Made by a program: the position numbers and the translations under genes | The notes under the pieces: model-generated | What the model saw: only the letters and a program-made list of their open reading frames with translations | Databases searched by the model: none | What the model was told of the DNA's origin: nothing | Origin: Candidatus Nomurabacteria bacterium | Lineage (GTDB): Bacteria > Patescibacteriota > Saccharimonadia > Saccharimonadales > Saccharimonadaceae | Direction: 5' to 3' | Assembly (NCBI GenBank): GCA_031264785.1 | Contig: JAISDN010000058.1 | Span: 1-39,743, forward strand | Length of the DNA: 39,743 bases | Shown: in pieces, positions 1-8,562 of the stretch | Layout of the letters: each line of letters opens with the position of its first letter | Numbering within the stretch: position 1 is the first letter of the stretch

Positions 1-1844
1 CGCCAGTTGTCGCGTTGGCGTTCGTAGAAGGCGGGGGTTGGACCGAGGATGTGGATTTTTGCTTGTTGCGAATGATTTGCAATAAGGTTAGCGAGCTTTC
101 GCGCGGAACTGGCGGCGGATTTTTCGGTTTTATATGAATTGGTTAGTTTTAACAAGTGTGAAAACGGCGGAAAATGACTACGTGCGCGGTTAGTAATTTC
201 AAAATTGTAAAAGCCGGTGTAATCCTGCGCCACGCCAAAACGGACGGCCGGATGATTTGGCTGATAAGTTTGAATAATGGCGCGGCTGGCGGCGCTGCGG
301 CGACCGACGCGGCCGGTGGCTTGGGCTATCAGCTGGAAAGTTCGTTCGGATGAGGAGAAGTCCGGCAGCATCAATCCGGCGTCGGCCTGAACAATACCAA
401 CCAGTGCCAGATTTGGCAAATCCAAGCCCTTGGCGATGGTTTGCGTGCCGATAATCACGTCGATTTCGCCGGTGCGCAAATTGTCGAACAGGTCGTGGAC
501 GCCCTCGCCGCGTAGGCTGTCGCCGTCAAACCGCTGGATTCGGGCGGTCGGGAACAGCCGGCGGGTTTCCTCCTCGATCCGTTTGGTGCCGATACCGCGA
601 TGAACCACGTCGGTTTCGCCGCATTCCGGACAGCTGGTCGGCGGTTTTTCATTATGGCCACAGATATGACAGCGCAGTTGATGGCGGTCGGCGTGCAGCG
701 TCAGCGGCACAAAACAGCGCGGACAGAGCGCGTTCCAACCGCAATTTTCGCACAGCGTAACCGAGGCCGTGCCGCGCCGATTGTGAAATAGTAGGACTTG
801 TTTTTTGGTTTCCAAGCACTTAGTCATTTCGGTAATCAGGGGTTTGGTGAAAATCTGATTATTACCAAAATTGGCGCGATTGGTCATATCGACGATGGTG
901 GTTTCGGGCCGAACGGCGGCCTTTTTGGCCAGTTGTTTCATTTCCACAATCGGCCGGCCGAGTTTTTGGGCCGTATAATAATCGGCAATTAGTGGCGTGG
1001 CCGAGCCGAGTACCAGCCGTGCGCCAGCCTTGTCCGCCAACACGCTAGCGGCCCGCAGGGCACTGTAGCGCGGAGCTTTTTCCTGTTTATAACTGGGTTC
1101 GTGGCACTCGTCGATGGCAATTAGGCCGAGTTGCGCCACCGGCATAAACAGCGCCGAACGCGGGCCAATTATCACCACCGGCTGATCGGCCAGCAGCGCC
1201 TCCAGCCAAGCGCGGTGACGTTCGGACTCGGTCTGGCCCGAGTGTGTGACGATGACGCGGGCAAAATCCCGCTGGAATTCGGCCACCAGCTGGGCAGTTA
1301 GGGAAATTTCCGGCACCAAAATGATGGACGATTGACCGCGCGTGGCGGCCTCCATCGCTAGGGCCTTGTAAACCTCGGTTTTGCCGCTGCCGGTGATGCC
1401 GTGCAGCAGAGCGGTGCCAGTTTTCATCTTCAGAATCTGGGTGATGGCCCGTTGCTGGTCGGATGTGAACACAAAATTTGTTCGGTCGCTCGGCGTTGCA
1501 AGGACGGTCCTTGCAACGGATGGTTTGGCGCGGCGATTTTTATTCAGTCCGGCCGGCAACATCGTCTGCCAAACCGTGCTGGGATGGGTGGCGTAATATT
1601 GACTGACCCAACGGTGGAGCGCCAACAGGTGCGGCGGCAACGGTCGCTCGGTCAAAACTCGCAAAATCTCCTTACATTCAAAATCCGGTTTGGAGACATT
1701 CCGCACCACCACGCCCACAAACTTGCGACGGCCGACCGGAATCTCCACCACCGACCCAGCCGGCAATTTTTCAGCAAAAGCATAAGTCAGCACCAAAAAA
1801 TCCTTGCCGACAATCCCATAGGTTGACACCTCCAAATAGTTCAT
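1..1844 (-). CDS. priA: Primosomal protein N' (PriA helicase), 3' end outside window
   Basis: Translation of the minus strand from the ATG at 1844 gives an open frame of 614 codons running off the left edge. The N-terminal DNA-binding domain is followed by a helicase core with Walker A 'GITGSGKTEV', the DEAH-type motif 'IDECHEPSYKQEKAPRYS', and the PriA zinc-binding insert with paired cysteines ('CENCGWNALCPRC', 'CHICGHNEKPPTSCPEC'). Then comes the second RecA lobe ('GTQTIAKGLDLPNLALVG', 'QATGRVGRR'). PriA reloads the replicative helicase at stalled forks. A 25-bp perfect palindrome (1494-1518) adds about a dozen residues in the linker before the helicase core. The TACAAT box (1856-1851) ends 6 nt before the ATG, so the mRNA may be leaderless. 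Identity is secure; only the C-terminal end is missing. Confidence 0.96.
   Translation of the reverse strand, partial: MNYLEVSTYGIVGKDFLVLTYAFAEKLPAGSVVEIPVGRRKFVGVVVRNVSKPDFECKEILRVLTERPLPPHLLALHRWVSQYYATHPSTVWQTMLPAGLNKNRRAKPSVARTVLATPSDRTNFVFTSDQQRAITQILKMKTGTALLHGITGSGKTEVYKALAMEAATRGQSSIILVPEISLTAQLVAEFQRDFARVIVTHSGQTESERHRAWLEALLADQPVVIIGPRSALFMPVAQLGLIAIDECHEPSYKQEKAPRYSALRAASVLADKAGARLVLGSATPLIADYYTAQKLGRPIVEMKQLAKKAAVRPETTIVDMTNRANFGNNQIFTKPLITEMTKCLETKKQVLLFHNRRGTASVTLCENCGWNALCPRCFVPLTLHADRHQLRCHICGHNEKPPTSCPECGETDVVHRGIGTKRIEEETRRLFPTARIQRFDGDSLRGEGVHDLFDNLRTGEIDVIIGTQTIAKGLDLPNLALVGIVQADAGLMLPDFSSSERTFQLIAQATGRVGRRSAASRAIIQTYQPNHPAVRFGVAQDYTGFYNFEITNRARSHFPPFSHLLKLTNSYKTEKSAASSARKLANLIANHSQQAKIHILGPTPAFYERQRDNW
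1494..1518. repeat. Perfect 12-bp inverted repeat inside priA
   Basis: CGTTGCAAGGAC and its exact reverse complement are separated by a single G. It is read in frame and encodes part of 'PSVARTVLATPSD', between the DNA-binding and helicase domains. No second copy was found in the window. It may be a mobile palindromic element tolerated in a linker. Confidence 0.85.
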
Positions 1845-1948
1845 AATTCCATTGTAACATTTTCTTGCCTTTTATGCTGTGGCTACATCACTAAACGGGC
1901 GATACGAACGGAGGAATACCTAAGTTGACCCCATATTTTTAATTTCTT

Positions 1949-1977
1949 TTGCATTGAATTTTGCTTAGTGATATAAT
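1949..1977 (+). promoter_or_regulatory. Promoter of the FISUMP protein gene
   Basis: TTGCAT (1949-1954), 17-nt spacer, TATAAT (1972-1977). The expected start site near 1984 leaves a short leader with a strong GAGGAGGG ribosome-binding site at 1994-2001, four bases before the ATG. Confidence 0.8.
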
Positions 1978-2004
1978 GTAAGTAATAATAATTGAGGAGG
2001 GTAA

Positions 2005-3336
2005 ATGAAAAAATTAGGATTAAGACCTAAAAAGGTAAGTAAGATTAGAAACTTAGCCAAGTTTCTAATTGCCTTTACGGTGTTAGCTGGCCAAGTTTTC
2101 GGTTTTCAATACATTGTTAATGCGATTTCGATAACCAACATTACACCAAACACCGGCTCGGTTGTTGGCGGACAAGAGGTCACGATTACTGGCGACTTCG
2201 CTTATAATCCTATGCAGCAAATGACCAAAAGTTTTTGCGATAATGGAATGTCCATTTACCCGACTGGCGATAGTAAGCCAGACACAATAACTCTGGCTGA
2301 TGCTCGCAATGGTCAAGATTACAGAATACGCAAGCTGGCAGATGGCAAATGCTGGATGATTGATAATCTCAAACTGGAGTTGACCGATGGTATGGTCTTA
2401 ACTCCAGCGGGTACCAACGTTGCGGCCGACACCACAGTTGCCCTCGCTACTGGCGGGCTGGACGGTAATTTCACCACATCAGGCTACCTCACCGCAGACA
2501 ACACCAACGCCGCCGGCACGGACTATGACAATTACAACGCTTGGCGGCAAGTCGACCCGAACGAAACGCCGAATTGCCAGAACAACACCGGCACTGGCGG
2601 AAAGGCTTATAACGATGACAGCGCGACCGGCTGCGGCTACTTATACAATTTTTATACGGCGACAGCCAGCGCTGGTGATAATACTAAAACTGTTCAATAT
2701 GATACCGTCGAGAACTCGATTTGTCCGGCGGGTTGGCGGTTGCCGACAGGGATGGTGGCTGGCGCTGGCACCGACAGCGATTTTCAAAATCTTAGCGTGA
2801 AGTATGGCGGCACAGGAGCCCAGCAAATTGGCGCGTCAAGTTTGGCGGTCCTGGCTAACCTTTGGTTGTCGACAGGGGCGTGGCAGGGCGCGTTTGGCGG
2901 CGCTTATGGTTTTGCTTCGGCTCCTGTTCGGCAGGGCGCGTACGGTCTTTATTGGTCGGCCTCTGTCAATTCGGCGCAGGGGGTTTATACTACGCAATTC
3001 TATAACAGGGGTATTAACCCGGGCGTTTTAAACGACAGTCGAATGAACGGTTTCGCGGTGCGGTGCCTAGTCGACGAAAACTACACACCGAACCCAGTAG
3101 TCCCAGTCGTCACTGTTGGCAGCGTAGCGGCGACAGTAGTGAGTTATTCAGATACAAAAATTGTGATAAAAACTCCACCCCACCCCGCCGGCAAAGTCGA
3201 CATAACCGTAACTCGCGGCTCGCAAACTTTCACCCTCGCCGAAGCCTACGAATACTTCAACGCCCCAGACGTGCCAAACGACGACCCCAAACACAGCCCG
3301 ACCATACCCGCCGTGCCAAATACGGGACATAGATAA
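2005..3336 (+). CDS. Secreted FISUMP-domain protein with split IPT/TIG domain
   Basis: 443 residues. A basic N-terminus and hydrophobic stretch (about residues 16-40, ending 'IVNA') form a signal peptide. Residues about 41-67 ('ISITNITPNTGSVVGG...') are the first strands of an IPT/TIG immunoglobulin-like domain. Residues about 70-358 are a Fibrobacter succinogenes major paralogous (FISUMP) domain, recognised from 'DGKCWMIDNLKLEL', 'CPAGWRLPTG', 'GLYWSASVNS' and 'MNGFAVRCLV'. Residues about 364-418 ('VVTVGSVAATVVSYSDTKIV...') look like the remainder of the same TIG domain. The C-terminus 'VPNTGHR' resembles a sortase motif but lacks the following membrane segment and basic tail. The likely role is a cell-surface or adhesive protein; the ligand is unknown. 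It has its own promoter and a strong ribosome-binding site. Confidence 0.85.
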   Translation: MKKLGLRPKKVSKIRNLAKFLIAFTVLAGQVFGFQYIVNAISITNITPNTGSVVGGQEVTITGDFAYNPMQQMTKSFCDNGMSIYPTGDSKPDTITLADARNGQDYRIRKLADGKCWMIDNLKLELTDGMVLTPAGTNVAADTTVALATGGLDGNFTTSGYLTADNTNAAGTDYDNYNAWRQVDPNETPNCQNNTGTGGKAYNDDSATGCGYLYNFYTATASAGDNTKTVQYDTVENSICPAGWRLPTGMVAGAGTDSDFQNLSVKYGGTGAQQIGASSLAVLANLWLSTGAWQGAFGGAYGFASAPVRQGAYGLYWSASVNSAQGVYTTQFYNRGINPGVLNDSRMNGFAVRCLVDENYTPNPVVPVVTVGSVAATVVSYSDTKIVIKTPPHPAGKVDITVTRGSQTFTLAEAYEYFNAPDVPNDDPKHSPTIPAVPNTGHR

Positions 3337-3371
3337 AACACCTCATTGCAAAAATTAAATGAAAAAACCGG

Positions 3372-3400
3372 TTGCATTTATTATCACGAGGGCATATAAT
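3372..3400 (+). promoter_or_regulatory. Promoter of the winged-helix gene
   Basis: TTGCAT (3372-3377), 17 nt, TATAAT (3395-3400). It sets transcription start near 3407, ruling out in-frame start codons upstream of that point and favouring the ATG at 3438, which has AGGGGA at 3423-3428. Confidence 0.75.
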
Positions 3401-3437
3401 ATTTACAACATTTGGAAGAAATAGGGGAAGATATAAT

Positions 3438-3731
3438 ATGTTAGACGTTTTTATTACATCGCGGGTGCGCCGAAAAATCATTGTGGTTTATGCAAAATAC
3501 CCTGATTTTAAAACTCACGTTCGGGGTTTGGCCAAGCTAATCAAAGAAGATCCGGGCAATATTCAGCGCGAATTAAAACGTCTGGAAAAATCCGGTTTCC
3601 TCAGTATCGAGAAAAAGGGCAACGCTAAAGTTTATTCGACCAACAAAAGCTTCCCGATTTTTAAAGAATTGCAGAATATCGTCATCAAGTCACAACAAGC
3701 CGGCAAGGGCAAAAAGTCGGAAGATCTGTAA
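3438..3731 (+). CDS. Small winged helix-turn-helix transcriptional regulator
   Basis: 97 residues from the ATG chosen by promoter and ribosome-binding-site position. 'FITSRVRRKIIVVYAKYPD' is the first helix, 'VRGLAKLIKEDPGNIQRELKRLEKSGFLSIEKKGNAKVY' is helix-turn-helix plus wing, and a C-terminal helix ends in a lysine-rich tail. This is the ArsR/MarR-like fold also seen at the N-terminus of some nucleotidyltransferases. No metal-binding cysteines are present, so metal sensing is unlikely. It lies between a surface protein gene and rplU, each with its own promoter. The target is unknown. Confidence 0.75.
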   Translation: MLDVFITSRVRRKIIVVYAKYPDFKTHVRGLAKLIKEDPGNIQRELKRLEKSGFLSIEKKGNAKVYSTNKSFPIFKELQNIVIKSQQAGKGKKSEDL

Positions 3732-3735
3732 GGCC

Positions 3736-3764
3736 TAGACATCCGGCGGATTTTCTGCTAAAAT
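3736..3764 (+). promoter_or_regulatory. rplU promoter
   Basis: TAGACA (3736-3741), 17 nt, TAAAAT (3759-3764) with an extended TGC just upstream of the -10. AAGGAA at 3782-3787 serves as ribosome-binding site for the ATG at 3792. Confidence 0.75.
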
Positions 3765-3791
3765 TACAAGAATAATAATATAAGGAATAAA

Positions 3792-4097
3792 ATGAAAGCA
3801 GTCATAAAGTTAGGCGGCAAACAATATATTGTCGCCGAAAAAGAGCGCCTTCTAGTGGATCGTCTCCCTGATGGTAGCAAAGATCTCTCACTTGATGCTT
3901 TGCTAATTTTCGACGAAAAAGGATCGAAAATCGGCCAGCCAACTGTGAAAGATATCAAAGTCACGGCCAAAGTCACCCAGCCGGAAATCAAGGGTGACAA
4001 AGTCCAATATATCCGCTACAAATCTAAAAAGCGGGTCCACAAAGTCAGCGGCCACCGCCAGCAATATAGCGAAATTGAGATTGTTTCGATAAAATAA
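3792..4097 (+). CDS. rplU: 50S ribosomal protein L21
   Basis: 101 residues of usual bacterial L21 length. It starts 'MKAVIKLGGKQYIVAEKERL' and has the basic C-terminal rRNA-binding signature 'YIRYKSKKRVHKVSGHRQQYSEIEI'. L21 binds 23S rRNA. In most bacteria rplU is followed directly by rpmA (L27); here parA follows and rpmA lies about 30 kb away on the other strand. Confidence 0.97.
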   Translation: MKAVIKLGGKQYIVAEKERLLVDRLPDGSKDLSLDALLIFDEKGSKIGQPTVKDIKVTAKVTQPEIKGDKVQYIRYKSKKRVHKVSGHRQQYSEIEIVSIK

Positions 4098-4104
4098 TTT
4101 TTGT

Positions 4105-4112
4105 GCTACAAT
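4105..4112 (+). promoter_or_regulatory. Extended -10 promoter of parA
   Basis: TGTGC followed by TACAAT (4107-4112). No good -35 is visible, which suits an extended -10 promoter. GAGGG at 4124-4128 precedes the ATG at 4136. Confidence 0.6.
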
Positions 4113-4135
4113 AGAAGCACTATGAGGGTAGAAAA

Positions 4136-4906
4136 ATGAGCGCTATTACTATTGCAATCACCAACCAAAAGGGCGGAGTGGGCAAAACCACTACGGCTGT
4201 TAATTTGTCTTTTTATCTGGCTAAGACTGGTTATCGGGTGCTGCTGATCGATTTTGATCCGCAGGGCAACGCCACCAGCGGTCTTGGGATCGACAAATCC
4301 GGCCTGAGCGCCAGTATGTTGAACGTTATGGACGGCACTAATAATCTGAAATCTATTACCACCGACCTACCGTTCAAAAATCTGACTTTAGCGCCGGCCA
4401 CGCCGGATTTGGCCAACGCCGAGCCCGGCCTAGCCACTGCCGCCGACCGCTTCAACCGGCTGAAAAATGCCATCGCAGCGGTGTCGGACAGCTACGACAC
4501 GATTATCATCGACGTGCCGCCGTCTCTGGGCCTGCTGACGGTCAACGCTCTGACCGCCGCCAATTATGTTCTGCTGCCGGTGCAGGCCGAATTTTACGCA
4601 ATGGAAGGCCTGTCGATGCTGCTCGAAACTATGCAGCTGGTGCGCAAAAAGCTCAATCCGACCCTGAGCCTGATTGGCGTGCTGGTGACGATGTTTAATA
4701 ATACTACTCTGTCCAAACAAGTTTACGAAGAAGTGGCCAAGCATTTTCCGGGCAAGGTTTTTGAAACCAAGATCCCGCGCAATGTGCGACTGGCCGAAGC
4801 CCCCAGTAATGGTTTGCCGGTGGGCGCTTATGACGGTCTGAGCAAAGGCGCGCGGGCTTATAAAGCCGCCACCAAAGAATTGATCGGGAGGATAAATGGC
4901 GATTAA
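4136..4906 (+). CDS. parA: Chromosome partitioning ATPase ParA/Soj
   Basis: 256 residues. Deviant Walker A 'KGGVGKTTTAVNLSFYLA' at the N-terminus, Walker A' 'DFDPQGNATSGLG', and Walker B 'DTIIIDVPPSLGLLTVNALTAA'. The later part ('GVLVTMFNNTTLSKQVYEEV...', 'IPRNVRLAEAPSNGLPV') is typical of chromosomal Soj/ParA. It forms an ATP-dependent nucleoid-bound dimer that moves ParB-parS complexes. It overlaps parB by 11 nt, so the two are translationally coupled. No canonical parS palindrome was found in the window. Confidence 0.97.
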   Translation: MSAITIAITNQKGGVGKTTTAVNLSFYLAKTGYRVLLIDFDPQGNATSGLGIDKSGLSASMLNVMDGTNNLKSITTDLPFKNLTLAPATPDLANAEPGLATAADRFNRLKNAIAAVSDSYDTIIIDVPPSLGLLTVNALTAANYVLLPVQAEFYAMEGLSMLLETMQLVRKKLNPTLSLIGVLVTMFNNTTLSKQVYEEVAKHFPGKVFETKIPRNVRLAEAPSNGLPVGAYDGLSKGARAYKAATKELIGRINGD

Positions 4907-5783
4907 AAGAGGACTCGGCAAGGGCTTTGACGCCCTAATCCCAACCGAAACCATTGAGGAAGAGTTTGACGTCACGGCCAACACCGACCGCGAAGTTTCG
5001 GATTTGCGCAATATCAAGCTTAGTAAAATTGTGCGCGACACCACGCAGCCGCGCAAAAAGTTCGACGAAACGGCACTGGCAGAACTAGCAAAATCAGTCA
5101 AAGAATATGGCGTGCTACAGCCGATTGTGGTGATTCCGAAGGGTGACAAATACCAAATTGTGGCCGGCGAACGGCGCTATCGGGCTAGCAAAATGGCCGA
5201 GCTGGAAACCATTCCGGCGCTGGTGCGAACCCTGAACGGCCAGCGTAAACTGGAAGTGGCGTTGATTGAAAATGTCCAGCGTGAAGATCTAAATCCGCTG
5301 GAATTTGCCACCGCCCTCGCCAAAATGCGCAACCAATTTAATATGGAGCTGAAGGAAATCGGCGACAAAATTGGCAAATCTTTGACGGTAGTGAGTAATC
5401 ACTTGAGGCTGTTTTCTTTGCCGGATTTTGCCAAAAAGGCCATTGAGGACGGCAAAATGAGCGAAGGCTTTGCGCGTCAAGTTTTGTCGCTGGAGGGCGA
5501 TATTGACGCCCAGCGCACCCTGACCAACCACTTACTGAATGACGGTTGGAGCGTGCGCAAAGCCGAGCAGTTTGTGATGGCTTATCGCGCCAGTGGCCGG
5601 ACTAGCACCCGCAGAGCCACCAAAGCCGCCCAGCAGGAAAACGATTTTACGCGAGCGGTGTCGGGGCTGATCGGCCTGCCGGTCAAGCAAAAATTGCTGG
5701 GGCGCGGCGCCGGCGAGGTGATTATTTCTTATAAAAAAGAGGACGAGCTGGATAAGATTAAAAAGGCTTTGAATATCATTTAA
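4896..5783 (+). CDS. parB: Chromosome partitioning protein ParB/Spo0J
   Basis: 295 residues. The N-terminal ParA-contacting segment is 'RGLGKGFDALIP'. The CTP-binding/clamp domain carries 'QPRKKFDETALAELAKSVKE', 'VLQPIVV' and the 'GERRYRASKMAELETIPALV' box. The parS-binding helix-turn-helix region follows ('LTVVSNHLRLFSLPDFAKKA') with a C-terminal dimerisation region. The ATG at 4896 lies inside parA and is preceded by GGGAGG. Downstream is a palindromic repeat rather than a clear terminator. Confidence 0.97.
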   Translation: MAIKRGLGKGFDALIPTETIEEEFDVTANTDREVSDLRNIKLSKIVRDTTQPRKKFDETALAELAKSVKEYGVLQPIVVIPKGDKYQIVAGERRYRASKMAELETIPALVRTLNGQRKLEVALIENVQREDLNPLEFATALAKMRNQFNMELKEIGDKIGKSLTVVSNHLRLFSLPDFAKKAIEDGKMSEGFARQVLSLEGDIDAQRTLTNHLLNDGWSVRKAEQFVMAYRASGRTSTRRATKAAQQENDFTRAVSGLIGLPVKQKLLGRGAGEVIISYKKEDELDKIKKALNII

Positions 5784-5784
5784 C

Positions 5785-5811
5785 GTCATTCCGGACCTGA
5801 TCTGTATCCAG
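5785..5811. repeat. REP-like GTCATTCCGG repeat, single degraded copy
   Basis: GTCATTCCGG followed by a variable centre and TATCCAG, immediately after the parB stop. It matches the left end of the copies at 14666, 22366 and 30107; the right arm is degraded (TGTATCCAG instead of CCGGAATCCAG). Confidence 0.7.
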
Positions 5812-5898
5812 CGAATACGATAATCTAAAAATACCTATTGTAATTTTAAAAAAATATGGTAGGCTATGGAATAAGAACAATTTAGAATTGGAGAACAA

Positions 5899-8135
5899 GT
5901 GAAAAAAGTTATAGGGTTGGTCGGCGAGATGTGTAGCGGTAAAGATACTTGGGGGGGGTCTTTCATGATAACTTTGGCTACATTCCTCAATCAACGTCAA
6001 ACATAGTTCGTGAATATATTGCTGAGAATAATCTCGGCGAACCGACTCGCGATTTGGTGAGGGAGTATTCCAGCAAGCTGCGTGCCGATAAAGGGGCCGA
6101 TTATCTTGTGAATACGGCTATAAACAATGTAGATGAATCAAATGTCGTAGTTTTAACTGGATTATATGCGGTGCCGGAAGCTTTATATGTTAGAAAAATC
6201 GGCGGGGCCGTAGTTCGTATCGCGGCCGATGAAGATGTCAGGTTGCAAAGAATGCGCGATAGGCAACGTTCTGGCGAGTCCGGTGCGCATAAGGAGTTTA
6301 AGCGGTTGAATGATGTTGATCTCAACTCGCATTTGTCTGATCAGAGATTGTCAGACGTGCTGCGGATGGCCGATTTTACGATAAATGGCAATATTCATAT
6401 ATCAAACGAGGACCGTATATTAATGGAGGCAAAAGCGGCTGTTGCTATGATTGAAATGATGCAATATTCAAATAAATATCGCTCTTATTTTTATTTGAAC
6501 GATGAAAAGACTGATTTTTTATCTAACGGTAAAGTAAAAGATCCTGAAGAACATCCATACGAAATGACAGAGAGGATCGTATCGGCTATTTTGAAATCCG
6601 ACGAAGAATACAAAACAAATGATAGCGATATTTTTGCCGTAAAATTGGGTAAAATGCTAGACGAAAAAGAGGTAGTATTCAGCACCCCGATAATGACAAA
6701 CGCAGGTAGGTATGAAGATAAGCCGCTGACGGCCTGCACTGTGCCGGCGATTGATATAGAAAATGGAAATTGGGATGAGATCGAACGTAAGATTAATGAG
6801 CTTCATAAAAAAGGAATGGGCACTGGATATAATCTGGATAATTTAAAAGACCCGATCGGCACTTTAGATATGTTGAATACGATTGCGGCACTTGGTGCAG
6901 AAAGCGGCGAGGAAGATAGGCCGGTTGGTAATATGGCAGTGATGAGCGTATATGATAAAAACATCTTCGGTTTTATTGATGCAAAATCCGTAAAGCTGGG
7001 TGAACTGTGGAAGTTCAATTTATCGGTTAATATTGATGACGGTTTTATTGATGCTGTGACGAATGAAGAAAAAATTGCTCTTTCGGACGGGTCCGTGTGT
7101 GATGCCAACAAGATATTTGATAAAATTTGTAGTTCGGCGCTAAAAACCGGCGAGCCAGGATTGGTTTTTCTTGATAGGATGAATCAGAGAAATCCGGCAC
7201 GAGAATTGGGGGATTATCACACCGTAGCTCCGTGTGGTGAGGTTGGTTTGGTTAACGGCGAAACGTGCCAATTCGCGTACATTAATTTGTCAAAGTTTAT
7301 AAGTGATGAACATTCGCTTGACGTTGAGAAGCTTAAAGAAGTGAGCCGCGTATTGACGCGCGCTTTGGATGACGCCCTAGATATTAGTCATAAAAATCTC
7401 GAAATTCAGAGTAAAAACATTATAGAGCAGAAGCGTAAAATTGGTATCGGTTTATGTGGCGTCGCAGACACCTTAGCCATATTGGGATTAAGATATGATA
7501 GCCAAGAGGCAAGGGATTTTATGGAAGATGCTTACGCCTTAATTAATTATTCGTCGAAGCTAGAATCAGTTAAGTTGGCAAAAACCAGAGGATCTTGTGG
7601 TCTAATTAAAGATGGCAAGTCAGAGTATTTGAAAGGTGATGGATACTTGGATAGGCGCTATAGCGATAATCCGACTCGATATGTTTCATCGAAAGATTGG
7701 CGAGAACTATCGAATACCGTTAAAGAGGAGAAAAAACTTCGAAATATATCGACTACCTCGTTGCCGCCAACTGGCCGCTCTGCTATAATCGTTGGTGCGT
7801 CGACCGGCATCGAGCCATATTTCAATGAAGGGATGATAGATGATGAGATAGTCGCAACAATTAAAAATAGCGACTCCGTGATATATGCAAACTCTATCAA
7901 GCCATTAGACCACATCAAGATGACTGCGGCGTTGCAAACCGTATGCGACGAGTCGATTGCAAAAACCATAAATATGTATGAAGGGACGACCCTACAAGAA
8001 GTACGTGATGCTATGCTGGCTGCATATAAATATGGTTTGAACGGCATAACAATTTTTGTCGATAAATCACTAGACGTTCAACCTATAATATTAAATAAGG
8101 AAGGAGAAAACGATGACCGACAGACATATGTTTAG
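5899..8135 (+). CDS. P-loop kinase fused to ribonucleotide reductase, frameshifted at a G8 tract
   Basis: A GTG start at 5899 with GGAG at 5890-5893 opens 'KKVIGLVGEMCSGKDT', a P-loop, and runs into a G8 tract (5951-5958). The frame then shifts. The long open frame (from about 5949) continues the kinase ('STSNIVREYIAENN', 'VVVLTGLYAVPEALY', 'RLQRMRDRQR') to about 6465. An adenosylcobalamin-type (class II-like) reductase follows: 'PLTACTV', 'FNLSVNIDDGF', 'GEPGLVFLDRMNQRNP', 'APCGEV', 'GETCQFAYINLSKF', 'RKIGIGLCGVAD', 'TSLPPTGRSAIIVGASTGIEP'. The family would convert ribonucleotides to deoxyribonucleotides; the kinase resembles dephospho-CoA/dNMP-kinase-like P-loop proteins. The usual Asn of 'NPCGE' is Ala, and no C-terminal Cys pair is present. 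One extra G would restore the frame. Base composition is more AT-rich than the neighbours. It overlaps the NUDIX gene by 23 nt. Confidence 0.8.
5951..5958 (+). repeat. G8 homopolymer at the frame break
   Basis: Eight consecutive G between 'GKDT' and the rest of the kinase domain. Nine G (or six) would join the two frames. This may be a sequencing undercount, a true mutation, or a phase-variable tract. Confidence 0.85.
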
Positions 8136-8547
8136 GGCAGCGGTTTATATAATAATTGAGAATCGGGATGGAAGAGTATTGACGTTACGCCGCTATAACA
8201 CCGGCTGGAGTGACGGCATGTATACATTGCCGGCTGGACACGTTGATGCTGGCGAGTCTGTTGCTGATGCTGCAGTAAGAGAATTAAAGGAAGAGACAAG
8301 TTTAGAAGTTGATTTTGATAATATTCGATTCGTTCATATTATGCAAAGAGAAAGCGACGCACCATATTTTGATTTTTATTTCGAGACAAAATTGTTAGGT
8401 GATAGTGTTCCGAAGATTATGGAGCCGGAAAAATGTGACGATCTACAGTGGGTTGACATTAGTAAATTGGGTGGGTTGCCATTACTCAAAAATGTTAAAA
8501 TTGCTTTGGAGAATATAAAGAAGGGAATGAGGATATCCTATTATTAG
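8113..8547 (+). CDS. NUDIX hydrolase
   Basis: 144 residues with the Nudix box 'GHVDAGESVADAAVRELKEE' at about residues 36-55, matching GX5EX7REUXEE. The Gly that normally follows is Ser ('EETSLEV'). An N-terminal beta-strand ('RAAVYIIIENRDGRVLTLRR') and 'PAGH' precede it, as in MutT/ADP-ribose-type enzymes that hydrolyse nucleoside diphosphate derivatives. AAGGAAGGAG precedes the ATG inside the 3' end of the reductase gene, giving tight coupling. Together with the upstream gene this suggests a nucleotide-pool role; the substrate cannot be read from sequence. Confidence 0.92.
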   Translation: MTDRHMFRAAVYIIIENRDGRVLTLRRYNTGWSDGMYTLPAGHVDAGESVADAAVRELKEETSLEVDFDNIRFVHIMQRESDAPYFDFYFETKLLGDSVPKIMEPEKCDDLQWVDISKLGGLPLLKNVKIALENIKKGMRISYY

Positions 8548-8562
8548 GAAGAGGTTTGAGTT

